Position numbers and translations under genes: made by a program | In this document: piece after piece, positions 8,050 to 16,739 of the stretch | How the letters are laid out: each line of letters opens with the position of its first letter | How positions within the stretch are numbered: position 1 is the first letter of the stretch | Assembly: GCA_034439875.1 (NCBI GenBank) | Contig: JAWXBG010000064.1 | Location: forward strand, 1-17,950 | Reading direction: 5' to 3' | Source: JAWXBG01 sp034439875 | Lineage (GTDB): Bacteria; Bacteroidota; Bacteroidia; Flavobacteriales_D; Sanyastnellaceae | Length of the DNA stretch: 17,950 bases | Notes under the pieces: generated by a model | Databases searched by the model: none | What the model was told of the DNA's origin: nothing | What the model saw: the letters and a program-made list of their open reading frames with translations, nothing else

Positions 8050-8083
8050 CGCCCTGTAGAAAACGAGGGCTTGAGAAAGGGCG
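8050..8083 (-). terminator. Possible weak terminator or hairpin after the PKD gene
   Basis: On the minus strand the arm at 8050-8055 (AGGGCG) can pair with GCCCT at 8066-8070 (10-base loop) or with CGCCCT at 8078-8083. The two 5' arms compete for one 3' arm. The stem is followed by GCGGCGGATTTT, a poor T-tract, so termination would be weak. It lies 17 bases beyond the PKD stop codon. Confidence 0.35.
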
Positions 8084-8102
8084 TTATACCAAAACGGTAT
8101 TA
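8084..8102. repeat. Intergenic palindromic repeat copy 2, with AAAACGGTATTA and a stop codon
   Basis: ATACC (8086-8090) and GGTAT (8096-8100) form a small stem around AAAAC. The 12-mer at 8091-8102 is identical to 7571-7582, and again its final TTA on the plus strand is the TAA stop of a minus-strand gene, here the giant PKD gene. Confidence 0.6.
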
Positions 8103-11100
8103 CCGAAGTAAAGTCACATGGCCTTCATACAACCGAATGGCGGCATCGTGCTTAGGACGAACTTTTAGCTGCCATATATAGACTCCGTCTTGAACAAAAT
8201 ACTCCCCGCCTTTTACGCTAGAGTTCCATCCGTCATCTGGGTCGTTGGTCGAAAAGACCATCTCGCCCCATCTGTCGAAAACATTGAACTCATAGAAGCC
8301 AATATCGAACCCACTCATTTCGGGCTTGAACAATTCATTTATTCCATCAAGGTCGGGGGTGAAGGCGTTTGGAACGAAAATCAAGAGATCAGGCCTGATT
8401 TTCACATCGTGCCACGCGGTGTCAAGGCAGCCAAATTGATTTTCTACATATAAAATCACAAAGTAGTTCTCCCAAGTTTGGTATTCGTGAGATGGATTTT
8501 GTTCGGACGAAAGGGCGCCATCACCAAAGTCCCACGACCATGATGTTACATCTACACTGCTCAAGTCTTCAAAGTCTACAACGGGATCATAGATGTAGCT
8601 ATCGACGGGGTTTGCTAAAAATTCGGCATGTGGTTTTGGAAATATGGTTATTGCATCATGCGCAAGCGTGTCGGAGTCACAACCCATATTGGTGCTAACC
8701 TGTAAAGTGAGATTATATGTGCCTGGGCTGTCAAAAGAGGCAACGGGGTTGGGCGCATTGCTGAACAGGGAGTCTCCGAGGTACCACGACCATGCGTTCA
8801 CATAATAGGGAGAGGATACCACACTTAAATCTGTAAAGAAGACATGCGCTTCAGCACAAATTTTCGAAGGCTCAACAATGAACAAAGGATCGGCAAGAGG
8901 ATAAATGATTATGTCCTCATTTACCGAAGCAATGCAACCCTCATCGCTATACGCTGTGAATGTGGGGGAATATGTGTTTGCTGTTTCATAGTAGTGATCT
9001 ACTGCATTTCCCGACACAGAGGGAGAGCCATCACCTGGCGTCCATACCTCTTGTGTTATTGAGCCCAATGGAACAGTGCTCGACCCTACCAACTCGGTCA
9101 TGTCTCCAAAACAATTGTTTCCAATGGTAAGGACCAGAATTGGTGCGGGGTGCACAAGAATAGATTGTATCAAAGTATCTGTGCAGCCATGATCGCTCAA
9201 GGGAATGAGGGTCATTAGAACATTGCCCCAAGTTTGATATGCATATAGAATTGAGTCGGGCGAATTAATTTCATTTCCCTCTGCAATCCAGCTTAGGTGG
9301 TCTATTGAACCCTCTTCAATAGAGCTTAGATCAATAAAGAGCAAGGAGTCATATTGACATCCTGTGGGGACAGTAAATTGAGCATTTGGAACGGCCCAAA
9401 CATTAATTGATGTATCAAGGAATGATGCGCACCCAAACCCCGAAACAACTTCTAGGTGTATTGGATAATTCCCGATAGCGCTGTAAGACACAAGGGTTGG
9501 TTGAATTGCATTTTGTGCACCCGCACTACCGAAGTCCCAGAAGGCAGACACAATGGAACCTTGCGCAATTGTGCTATTGTTATTTATCATCAACGGCTCA
9601 TTTAAGCAGATGTCATCTATTTGAATTTGCGGATTTGGCATTGGGTGCACAACTAGGTTTTGGGTGTCGTAGTTCGTGCATCCATTCTGATCAGTAAAGA
9701 AATATGAGATAGGATACGAACCATATCCGATTGCGGGTGAAAAATCCGTGATTGTGTCGAGCTGATATACATAAGCCCCGCCTGTAGGATTTCCTCCATT
9801 GAGACCTATCGATGGCTCGTCCTCGCAATATTGGTCAAATGCCGGCACGTTTACGTTTGGAAGGGGATTGATGTAGATATACGTTGTATCGCTATTCGTA
9901 CAATTATTTTCATCGGTAAAAGTGTACACTATTTCATGATCGCTTGCTGGCGGTTGAGATGGATTAAATGTGTTTGCCGCAATGCCATCTATATAGTACT
10001 GGCCGGAGACGCCATTTGGCTGACCTCCCTCGAGAATGAAAGCAGGGTCTTGATAACACACCGGTGACGTTTCTTCAACCACAACAGCAGGAAGGGGGTG
10101 AACCGTGAGGGTTATGTTATCTGTAGTTTCACAATCGCTATAGTATCCTGTAAGCACAAAAGTGTAGTCCACGGGAGGGCTTAGGTCAAATTCTCCCGGA
10201 GTAGTTTCTGTTATGTATTGAGTGTTTTCCCAAGCATAATTTGTTCCTCCGCTTACCGAAAGATGAAATGAATCACCGGAGCAAATGGGCTCAATGTCGT
10301 TGAACACAAGTTCGAATGCGATTACTTCAATTGTATCCGGACAACTGATAAGAACAGCGCAGCCATTTGCGTCAGTCATAATGAGCGAAGGACAGTATTC
10401 GCCGGCAGCGGTATAGTCGTGAGTAGTTTCAGTGACACTGCTTGGGTCGCCATTTCCATCGTTAAAATCCCAGAAATAATCAAAGCTTGTATCTGAAATA
10501 TTAAATGAGGAAAAGTCGACAGTAAACGGTGTGCAGTTTGCGGTATCGAGAGCCTGCTCAAAAGGACCAATTACATCGCCGTAGTTCAGAATATCGGGAA
10601 CGAAAAGAGTGTCGACACAACCGTTTTCATTTACAACAATTAAACTGACATCGTAGACACCAATGGGGTAAGTGTGAAAAGCATTATTACCGAGACCACT
10701 TTGATTGTCTCCAAAATCCCACTCAGTATAAACGATGTTTCCGGCTGTAGTATTTTCAAATGAAACACCAAACAAACAGTTGTTAATGTTTGAAGCGAAG
10801 TCGAATGATGCAATTGGATCAACAACGTGCACTGCGTCGTTGTTGCAATAGGTGATTGAACAGCCATTTGGAGCAGTTGCCGTTAAACAAACCTCATAAG
10901 TGCCATTGCCTGAATACACATGGATAGGGTCTTGTAAGTTGCTTGTGTTAGAGACGCCAGACCCCGGATCGCCGAAGTCCCAAAAGAACGCATAGCCCGC
11001 ATCCGAATCTTCTGTAAGATTTAGAAACTGAACATCATCGCCTATGCAACTTGGGTCAACCACAATAATAAAACCAGGTGTAGGCGGAAGTTCGAGAGTA

Positions 11101-13868
11101 ATGTCTTGTGTAACAGTTGACAAACAACCAAGAGCATCTTCGGCTGTAAGCGTGGCGGTAAGCTGACTTCCATAGGAATAGGGCGGCAGAAATGTATGAC
11201 CTGGGTTTTCTTCGGAAACAATAGTTCCGTCGCTGAACTCCCATTCCCAAGAAACGAGATCTTGCAATTGTGGCGCAAACTCGATGTACACGCTATCACA
11301 AACTTCCATTTGCACGATGTCAAATGTTGCGAAGTCAGGATTTGCGGAGACTTGAATTATGTCCTGGTATGTTGTATCAGCGCTGCACAAATTCTGGTCG
11401 GTAACACTCACATACACATTATATGTTCCCGCCATATTGAAAAGAACGGATGGAAGAAAGTCTTCATTTTGACTGAATTCAATTGTTTCAGTTATGCCGT
11501 CGTGCTCATAGGTAGTAACCCATTCATCAGGACCATCGTCGAAATAGGAAGTAATGTTGTATCCATTGCTTATCTGAATGTCCCAATTCCAATTCGTTGC
11601 AACATTTTCAAGTTGAACTAAAAGAGGAGGGCAGCCGGCGTTTGGAGAAATCAGCAGATCTGGATTGGGAGGGAGAAGAGAAATCTCCAGCTCTCGTGTA
11701 TCAGGACAGTCGCCAACATTACTGTATGCTGTGAGAATTACTGAAAAAACCCCTGCTGAGGCGTAGGTATGAATTGGGTTTGGATCATTGGTAATATCAA
11801 TGGCCCCATCGCCAAAATCCCAAACAAGAGAGTCGGCTCCAATAGAAGTATCGTGAAACTGTACGCTGAGTAAATTATCACAATCCAACACAAACTCGTA
11901 CATGGCAAGAGGTGGCGCGATGTATATAAAATCCTCATAAACAACTTGCAGAAAACAACCCGAATTAAAGACAGAAAGACTTACATCGAAGTAGCCCGTA
12001 TCGATGTAATCGTGCTGAACACACATACTGAAGTTGTTGAAAGTTTGCCAACCGGAATCACCAAAATTCCAAGAATAGGTTACCCCCGGTTGTTGATCAA
12101 CACAGAATTCTACAGGCTCTCCGGCGCAGCTTATCTGAGTACTAGCAGTGAAGCCAGTCTCAACCTGTTGTTGTACAATTATTTCTGCGGGAGAAGTATA
12201 TTCAGCAGTGCAGCCATTTTCGGTTGTAATGGAAACCGAGATGGTATTCGGGCCAGGGCTTGTGTATGCGAAAACAGGATCAGGCCCAGTAAAGTCTATG
12301 ATGCCATCGCCATCGAAATCCCATTCCCACAATACTATAGGATCCACGCTTGAAGCAGAGATGCTCAGCAATGAAAATGGCGAGTTAGTGCAAACAGACG
12401 AAGGATGAGTAAAAGAAACATCCGGATCTTGAATCTGCACATAGTTGTTTTGAGAAACCACAGTATTGCAACCATACTCATTGGTCACGTTGAGTGATAC
12501 GCCGTAATTACCGAAGTTTTGAAAGTTGTATGTGAATTGCGGATCATTGTTTACCGGCTGACCGCTTATAGACCAGTTATACTCAAGTGTTCCGGGGCCA
12601 GAGGCATTTGCTGTAAACTCTACGCTGAAAGGAATTTGACAACTTTCTAGCGTATCTCCAGTGAAAGAAGCCACTATTCCATCGATTACCTCAATGTTGT
12701 AAAGGCCATCCACCTCATCGAAACAAGTGTTGGTGTATATGACGTTTAGCGACGGATTGTAATTGCCATTCTGAGCAAAGGCAAAGGAAGGGTTTTGGAG
12801 ATTAGAATCTACTGTACCGTCGTTGTTAAAGTCCCATTGCCATTGCAGTGGCGTTGGACTGGTGTTGTCGGTATAAACCACCATTTCGTTTTCACATACC
12901 TGTGTGTCTGAAACGCTAAATAATGCCTCTGCGGTATCAAATATTTCAAGGATGTGGCACTCGGTATCTACACACCCAATTTCATCTTCTATTGTTAAAC
13001 AAACATTAAAAGTCCCAATGTCGTCCCAGGTGTTGTCAAGGCTATTGGCCCCGGCGAGTGTTAGTGTTTCGCCATTTCCAAAGTCCCAGTAACTTGTAAG
13101 GCTGCTTACACCCGAACTAGTATTGGTAAGGGTTTCCAGCACAGGCGGCATGCAGTCGAGTTCATTGCTGATGCTGAATGAGGCATTTGGGAAAGAAGAA
13201 ACGACTTGTATGAGACCCGGAAACGTGATGTCTGAAAAGCAGCCATGTTCATCTTCAACAGAAAAAACAGGGGAGTAGGTGCCGGGCTGGTTGTAGCAAT
13301 ATGTTGGGTTTTGTTCTATACTGGTGGCCCCGTTTCCGAAATCCCACGCCCATTCCACGATGGCGCCGCCAGATGAAATTGAAGCGTCGCTAAAATTTGT
13401 ACAGAAGGGCCAACACCCGTCTTCATCATTCACTACAAAATTTGCCTGAGGCACAGGATATACCGTAATGAAGTCGGTCTCTAGAGTGGTTTGGTTTCCA
13501 TTTATTGTCAGGCTCACATCATAGGTGCCGGGCTGAGAAAAAATGGCGATGTACTGAGTCGAACTGGCCGTTTGTACAGAGTTGTCGGGATAGGTGATGG
13601 CCCATGAATAGCTGCTGATTGAACCCGCGCCCGGGGACGAGACGGTGAGAATTACACCCATCGGAGTGCACCCTTCAGGGTTGTTTACGGCAATGACAGG
13701 TGCTTGAGAAACGGCATTTAAGGTCAATAGGAACAAGACAGTGCTAGCAAAAAGGCGCAATAAACCAACAGGCTTATTTTCCGACAGACTAATTTCACCG
13801 CGATGGGCTAATGAGCGTGGACGGGCTACTTTATTGGCAATGCAACTTGATGTCTGATAGGGTATCAT
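8100..13868 (-). CDS. Giant multi-PKD-domain surface protein with T9SS type B (gliding-motility-associated) sorting domain
   Basis: This 1922-residue protein is built of repeated beta-sandwich domains. I count about 18 PKD or PKD-like units by the W-D-F-G-D/N-G motif (WAWDFGNG, LVWDFGDG, FFWDFGDP, WSWDFGDG and degenerate forms such as YNWSISG), with most units ending x-G-C and the next starting with Cys. Three Ig-like units without the PKD motif interrupt the array at about residues 1180-1420, with INPLPNVNVP and VHPMPNPQI as linkers. Residues about 1826-1922 are a type B T9SS sorting domain (FVPNAFTPDLDGINELFKP, FDRWGEMVF, DGVYIWQLKV). By family knowledge such proteins are exported by T9SS and act as adhesins or matrix proteins. 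ATG 13868 leaves about 34 residues before the hydrophobic signal core (LLRLFASTVLFLLTLNAVSQ). A TTG at 13760 would give a normal signal peptide (MRLFASTVLF), and a TTG at 13877 is also in frame. Confidence 0.92.
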   Translation of the reverse strand: MIPYQTSSCIANKVARPRSLAHRGEISLSENKPVGLLRLFASTVLFLLTLNAVSQAPVIAVNNPEGCTPMGVILTVSSPGAGSISSYSWAITYPDNSVQTASSTQYIAIFSQPGTYDVSLTINGNQTTLETDFITVYPVPQANFVVNDEDGCWPFCTNFSDASISSGGAIVEWAWDFGNGATSIEQNPTYCYNQPGTYSPVFSVEDEHGCFSDITFPGLIQVVSSFPNASFSISNELDCMPPVLETLTNTSSGVSSLTSYWDFGNGETLTLAGANSLDNTWDDIGTFNVCLTIEDEIGCVDTECHILEIFDTAEALFSVSDTQVCENEMVVYTDNTSPTPLQWQWDFNNDGTVDSNLQNPSFAFAQNGNYNPSLNVIYTNTCFDEVDGLYNIEVIDGIVASFTGDTLESCQIPFSVEFTANASGPGTLEYNWSISGQPVNNDPQFTYNFQNFGNYGVSLNVTNEYGCNTVVSQNNYVQIQDPDVSFTHPSSVCTNSPFSLLSISASSVDPIVLWEWDFDGDGIIDFTGPDPVFAYTSPGPNTISVSITTENGCTAEYTSPAEIIVQQQVETGFTASTQISCAGEPVEFCVDQQPGVTYSWNFGDSGWQTFNNFSMCVQHDYIDTGYFDVSLSVFNSGCFLQVVYEDFIYIAPPLAMYEFVLDCDNLLSVQFHDTSIGADSLVWDFGDGAIDITNDPNPIHTYASAGVFSVILTAYSNVGDCPDTRELEISLLPPNPDLLISPNAGCPPLLVQLENVATNWNWDIQISNGYNITSYFDDGPDEWVTTYEHDGITETIEFSQNEDFLPSVLFNMAGTYNVYVSVTDQNLCSADTTYQDIIQVSANPDFATFDIVQMEVCDSVYIEFAPQLQDLVSWEWEFSDGTIVSEENPGHTFLPPYSYGSQLTATLTAEDALGCLSTVTQDITLELPPTPGFIIVVDPSCIGDDVQFLNLTEDSDAGYAFFWDFGDPGSGVSNTSNLQDPIHVYSGNGTYEVCLTATAPNGCSITYCNNDAVHVVDPIASFDFASNINNCLFGVSFENTTAGNIVYTEWDFGDNQSGLGNNAFHTYPIGVYDVSLIVVNENGCVDTLFVPDILNYGDVIGPFEQALDTANCTPFTVDFSSFNISDTSFDYFWDFNDGNGDPSSVTETTHDYTAAGEYCPSLIMTDANGCAVLISCPDTIEVIAFELVFNDIEPICSGDSFHLSVSGGTNYAWENTQYITETTPGEFDLSPPVDYTFVLTGYYSDCETTDNITLTVHPLPAVVVEETSPVCYQDPAFILEGGQPNGVSGQYYIDGIAANTFNPSQPPASDHEIVYTFTDENNCTNSDTTYIYINPLPNVNVPAFDQYCEDEPSIGLNGGNPTGGAYVYQLDTITDFSPAIGYGSYPISYFFTDQNGCTNYDTQNLVVHPMPNPQIQIDDICLNEPLMINNNSTIAQGSIVSAFWDFGSAGAQNAIQPTLVSYSAIGNYPIHLEVVSGFGCASFLDTSINVWAVPNAQFTVPTGCQYDSLLFIDLSSIEEGSIDHLSWIAEGNEINSPDSILYAYQTWGNVLMTLIPLSDHGCTDTLIQSILVHPAPILVLTIGNNCFGDMTELVGSSTVPLGSITQEVWTPGDGSPSVSGNAVDHYYETANTYSPTFTAYSDEGCIASVNEDIIIYPLADPLFIVEPSKICAEAHVFFTDLSVVSSPYYVNAWSWYLGDSLFSNAPNPVASFDSPGTYNLTLQVSTNMGCDSDTLAHDAITIFPKPHAEFLANPVDSYIYDPVVDFEDLSSVDVTSWSWDFGDGALSSEQNPSHEYQTWENYFVILYVENQFGCLDTAWHDVKIRPDLLIFVPNAFTPDLDGINELFKPEMSGFDIGFYEFNVFDRWGEMVFSTNDPDDGWNSSVKGGEYFVQDGVYIWQLKVRPKHDAAIRLYEGHVTLLR

Positions 13869-13987
13869 TGTTCTCAACTACCTGATTTTAACGGAAGTTG
13901 AACGAATAGGTTACCTTGAGGTTTATAGCTCTAAATGGAGCAGATGGAAGGGGTTTAGCAATAAGAATTGTAACGTTTTAGAATTTG

Positions 13988-16615
13988 ATGACAAGCTTTA
14001 TGATAAAAGGAATTGCAATTGTTTTATGTGTCCTATGTTCCGGGATTGCGATCGCACAAACTCCGGAGATATTTAATGGCCATGTTTTAGTTCAACTTGA
14101 GGAGGGTAGAGACCCAAACACGTGGCTTATAGAGCTTCAAATGGCGTATCCAGAAGCCGCCTACAAACTCGACTCACGTGTGAGTGATCACATGAGAATT
14201 TGGCTTCTCACTTTTGATGAAACGATCATTCCCTCTCCAGTGGCACTTCGACAAGTAAAAGAATTTATTGGCGTTACGAGTGCGCAGTTCAATCACATTA
14301 TTAGAGAGAGAATAGTTCCCGACGACCCGTTTTTTGGCAATCAGTGGCATCATCAGAATTCTGAAGATCATGACATTGACAGCGAGTTTGCTTGGGACAT
14401 AACCACTGGCGGAACCACAACAACTGGCGACAGGGTGGTGGTGTGTGTAATTGAAACCAATGGAGCAAATTGGGATGTTGCAGACTTAGTTGACAATCAT
14501 TGGCTCAACGAAAATGAAATACCAGACAATGGAATTGACGATGATGAAAATGGTTACGTAGATGATGTAGACGGATGGAATGTTCAGGCAAACAACGATG
14601 AAATTCCAGAGGGGAATCACGGAACGCAAGTAAGTGGAATGATTGGCGCCACGGGAAACAACGGTGCGGGAATAGTGGGAGTAAATTGGGACGTTGATAT
14701 TATGCAAGTAAGAATGGGCTCAATTACCGAGTCGAATGTGCTTGCAGCATACACATATCCATTAAAGATGCGGAAACTTTACAACGAAACAAATGGACAA
14801 AAAGGGGCATTCGTTGTTGCTACCAACGCTTCTTGGGGCACCGATTTTGGTCAACCGTCCGACGCGCCATTGTGGTGTGCCATGTATGATAGTCTTGGCG
14901 TTTATGGCGTTCTGAGCTGCGGGGCCACAGCCAATAATAATGTGAATGTGGACCTTGTAGGAGATTTGCCAACCACATGCCCGAGCAATTTTTTAATTTC
15001 CGTAACGGCCACTGACATCAACGACATCAGAGATTTTTCGGGTTATGGAAGCACACACATTGATCTTGGCGCACCCGGAGATCAGGTGTACTTGGTAAAC
15101 AACAACGGTTATGGCAATGCCTCAGGAACTAGTTTCGCAAGCCCCTGTGTTGCTGGTGCTGTGGCGCTCTTGTATTCTGCTCCGTGCACAAGTTTAATGA
15201 TCCAAGCTTATGCAGACCCCGAAAGCACAGCTAGTATGGTTCGCGATTATATTCTGAATGGAATAGACCCCGTAAGCAACTTAAGCGAAGAAGTGGCAAC
15301 GGGAGGAAGGTTAAACGTAAACAATAGCCTTCAACTAGTCATGGCAAATTGTCAAGAAGGAGGATGTATTTCACCCTTTGCTATTTCTACAACACAAATA
15401 GAAGGATCTTTAGATTATTTATTAGAATGGATGATTACGGAAGCCATGTTTTCATTCAACCTACGCTATCGACCAATAGACGCGAATGACTGGATTTCAG
15501 CAAATGAAATTGAGACCAACGAATACGGATTAGCAGATTTATTGTCATGCACATCTTATGAAGTCCAACTGCAGGCAAACTGCGAAGAGGAAGGCCAAAG
15601 CGAATGGTCGTCATCTTATATTTTTATAACCGATGGATGCTGTGTAAATCCAGACCCACAATCCTACAATGTAGAATTTCTTGAAAACAATGAGGTAACC
15701 GTTTCATGGAACGAGGTATTTGCCGCGGAAGGATATACTGTTTTGATTGCTTGGCCAAACGGAAACACGGAAGAGATATCTGCAACAAGCAACATTACGA
15801 TCAACTACGAGCCATGTTCTGTGTATACGATTTCTGTGTTTTCAGTATGTGTAGGACCGGAACCAGCGCCATCTTCAATCACCTTTAACACGCCAGGATG
15901 TGGCTCTTGTCAAGATCTTACATACTGTGAAATAACAGGCAACGCAACGGTCGAGTATATTGAGCGAGTGGCATTAAATACGTTTGACAACATGACGGCT
16001 TCTGACAACGGATACGGTGACTACACGAGTATTTCTACTGATCTGAATGTTGGCGGAACCTACACCATTGATCTAACCCCAGGTTATGCCGGATTTGGTT
16101 TCAACGAGCAATTTAAGGTTTGGATTGACTATAATTCAGACGGCGAATTTGCTTCCGACAACGAAGAGCTGATTTATACGTCGCCTTCAAACATTACAAG
16201 CACGGTAAGTTATCAATTTGAAGTGCCCGATTGGGTTATTGTTGGCAGCCATGTGCGCATGAGGGTTTCTATGAGTTATGGCGGAGACAGCACCCCTACA
16301 GAGGCATGCGGAGACCTGAACGACGGAGAAGCAGAGGATTATTGTATTTCATTTCTTCCTGTTAGCATAGAGGAAAACAATAGAGAGGATGTAATTTTTT
16401 ATCCCAATCCAACCCATGGTTTTTTACGGGTCAACTATAGCGGTGAAGAACCCTCGACGTTTGTTTTGTTTGACTATATGGCGCGAGAATTAATGCGCCA
16501 AACGGGCATTCGAAATGGCCAAGAATTAGACATTTCTCACTTACCCTCGGGTGTTTATCAATACCTTTTACGGTCTGACACGAATGAATGGAGCGGCAGG
16601 GTCATAAAAAAATGA
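13988..16615 (+). CDS. Secreted subtilisin-like (S8) serine protease with FN3-like, GEVED and T9SS type A sorting domains
   Basis: The 875-residue precursor has a signal peptide (IKGIAIVLCVLCSGIAIAQ, to about residue 24) and a propeptide-like region (about 28-110). The S8 domain spans about 130-450. His211 (GNHGTQVSGMIGA) and Ser382 (GNASGTSFASPCVAGA) are conserved, and Asn316 is a likely oxyanion residue. The position of the catalytic Asp, normally in a VIDTG-type motif, reads VCVIETNG with Glu156. An Asp-rich segment, IPDNGIDDDENGYVDDVDGW (178-197), resembles calcium-binding insertions seen in related proteases. Two FN3-like domains (about 460-550 and 552-638), a GEVED domain (about 641-790) and a type A sorting domain (about 797-875, FYPNPTHGFLRV) follow. 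T9SS would export and anchor it. Starts at 13985 (TTG) and 14000 (ATG) are also possible. It may be active despite Glu156 or a catalytically weakened homologue. Confidence 0.92.
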   Translation: MTSFMIKGIAIVLCVLCSGIAIAQTPEIFNGHVLVQLEEGRDPNTWLIELQMAYPEAAYKLDSRVSDHMRIWLLTFDETIIPSPVALRQVKEFIGVTSAQFNHIIRERIVPDDPFFGNQWHHQNSEDHDIDSEFAWDITTGGTTTTGDRVVVCVIETNGANWDVADLVDNHWLNENEIPDNGIDDDENGYVDDVDGWNVQANNDEIPEGNHGTQVSGMIGATGNNGAGIVGVNWDVDIMQVRMGSITESNVLAAYTYPLKMRKLYNETNGQKGAFVVATNASWGTDFGQPSDAPLWCAMYDSLGVYGVLSCGATANNNVNVDLVGDLPTTCPSNFLISVTATDINDIRDFSGYGSTHIDLGAPGDQVYLVNNNGYGNASGTSFASPCVAGAVALLYSAPCTSLMIQAYADPESTASMVRDYILNGIDPVSNLSEEVATGGRLNVNNSLQLVMANCQEGGCISPFAISTTQIEGSLDYLLEWMITEAMFSFNLRYRPIDANDWISANEIETNEYGLADLLSCTSYEVQLQANCEEEGQSEWSSSYIFITDGCCVNPDPQSYNVEFLENNEVTVSWNEVFAAEGYTVLIAWPNGNTEEISATSNITINYEPCSVYTISVFSVCVGPEPAPSSITFNTPGCGSCQDLTYCEITGNATVEYIERVALNTFDNMTASDNGYGDYTSISTDLNVGGTYTIDLTPGYAGFGFNEQFKVWIDYNSDGEFASDNEELIYTSPSNITSTVSYQFEVPDWVIVGSHVRMRVSMSYGGDSTPTEACGDLNDGEAEDYCISFLPVSIEENNREDVIFYPNPTHGFLRVNYSGEEPSTFVLFDYMARELMRQTGIRNGQELDISHLPSGVYQYLLRSDTNEWSGRVIKK

Positions 16616-16739
16616 TCTTCTGGAGAATAGTCTAGACAAGGGTTTTCAAGATAAGGACAATTTTTTTTAATGTGTTTGTAACAAATCCAAAGGCACAGCG
16701 TCCGATGCATATAAACACAAAATGAAAAATCACACAGAT

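Noticed and set aside
11196..11621. 141-codon plus-strand frame opposite the PKD gene
   Set aside because: It lies wholly antisense to clear PKD domains, with no signal peptide, motif or promoter; the composition fits a reverse-frame shadow.
11946..12353. 135-codon plus-strand frame opposite the PKD gene
   Set aside because: Antisense to intact PKD coding sequence with no recognisable domain; another overlapping shadow frame exists in the same place.
8100..13868. PKD repeats as a possible DNA-level tandem repeat array
   Set aside because: The units repeat at protein level, but the DNA of successive units is well diverged, so this is an old domain array rather than a recombining DNA repeat.
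13869..13987. Divergent promoters between the PKD and protease genes
   Set aside because: Promoters are expected here, but I found no convincing TAnnTTTG box with a spaced TTG on either strand.
16616..16739. Possible promoter for the outer-membrane protein gene (TGTGTTTG at 16671-16678)
   Set aside because: The box has a mismatch and no TTG element at suitable spacing, so it was not called.
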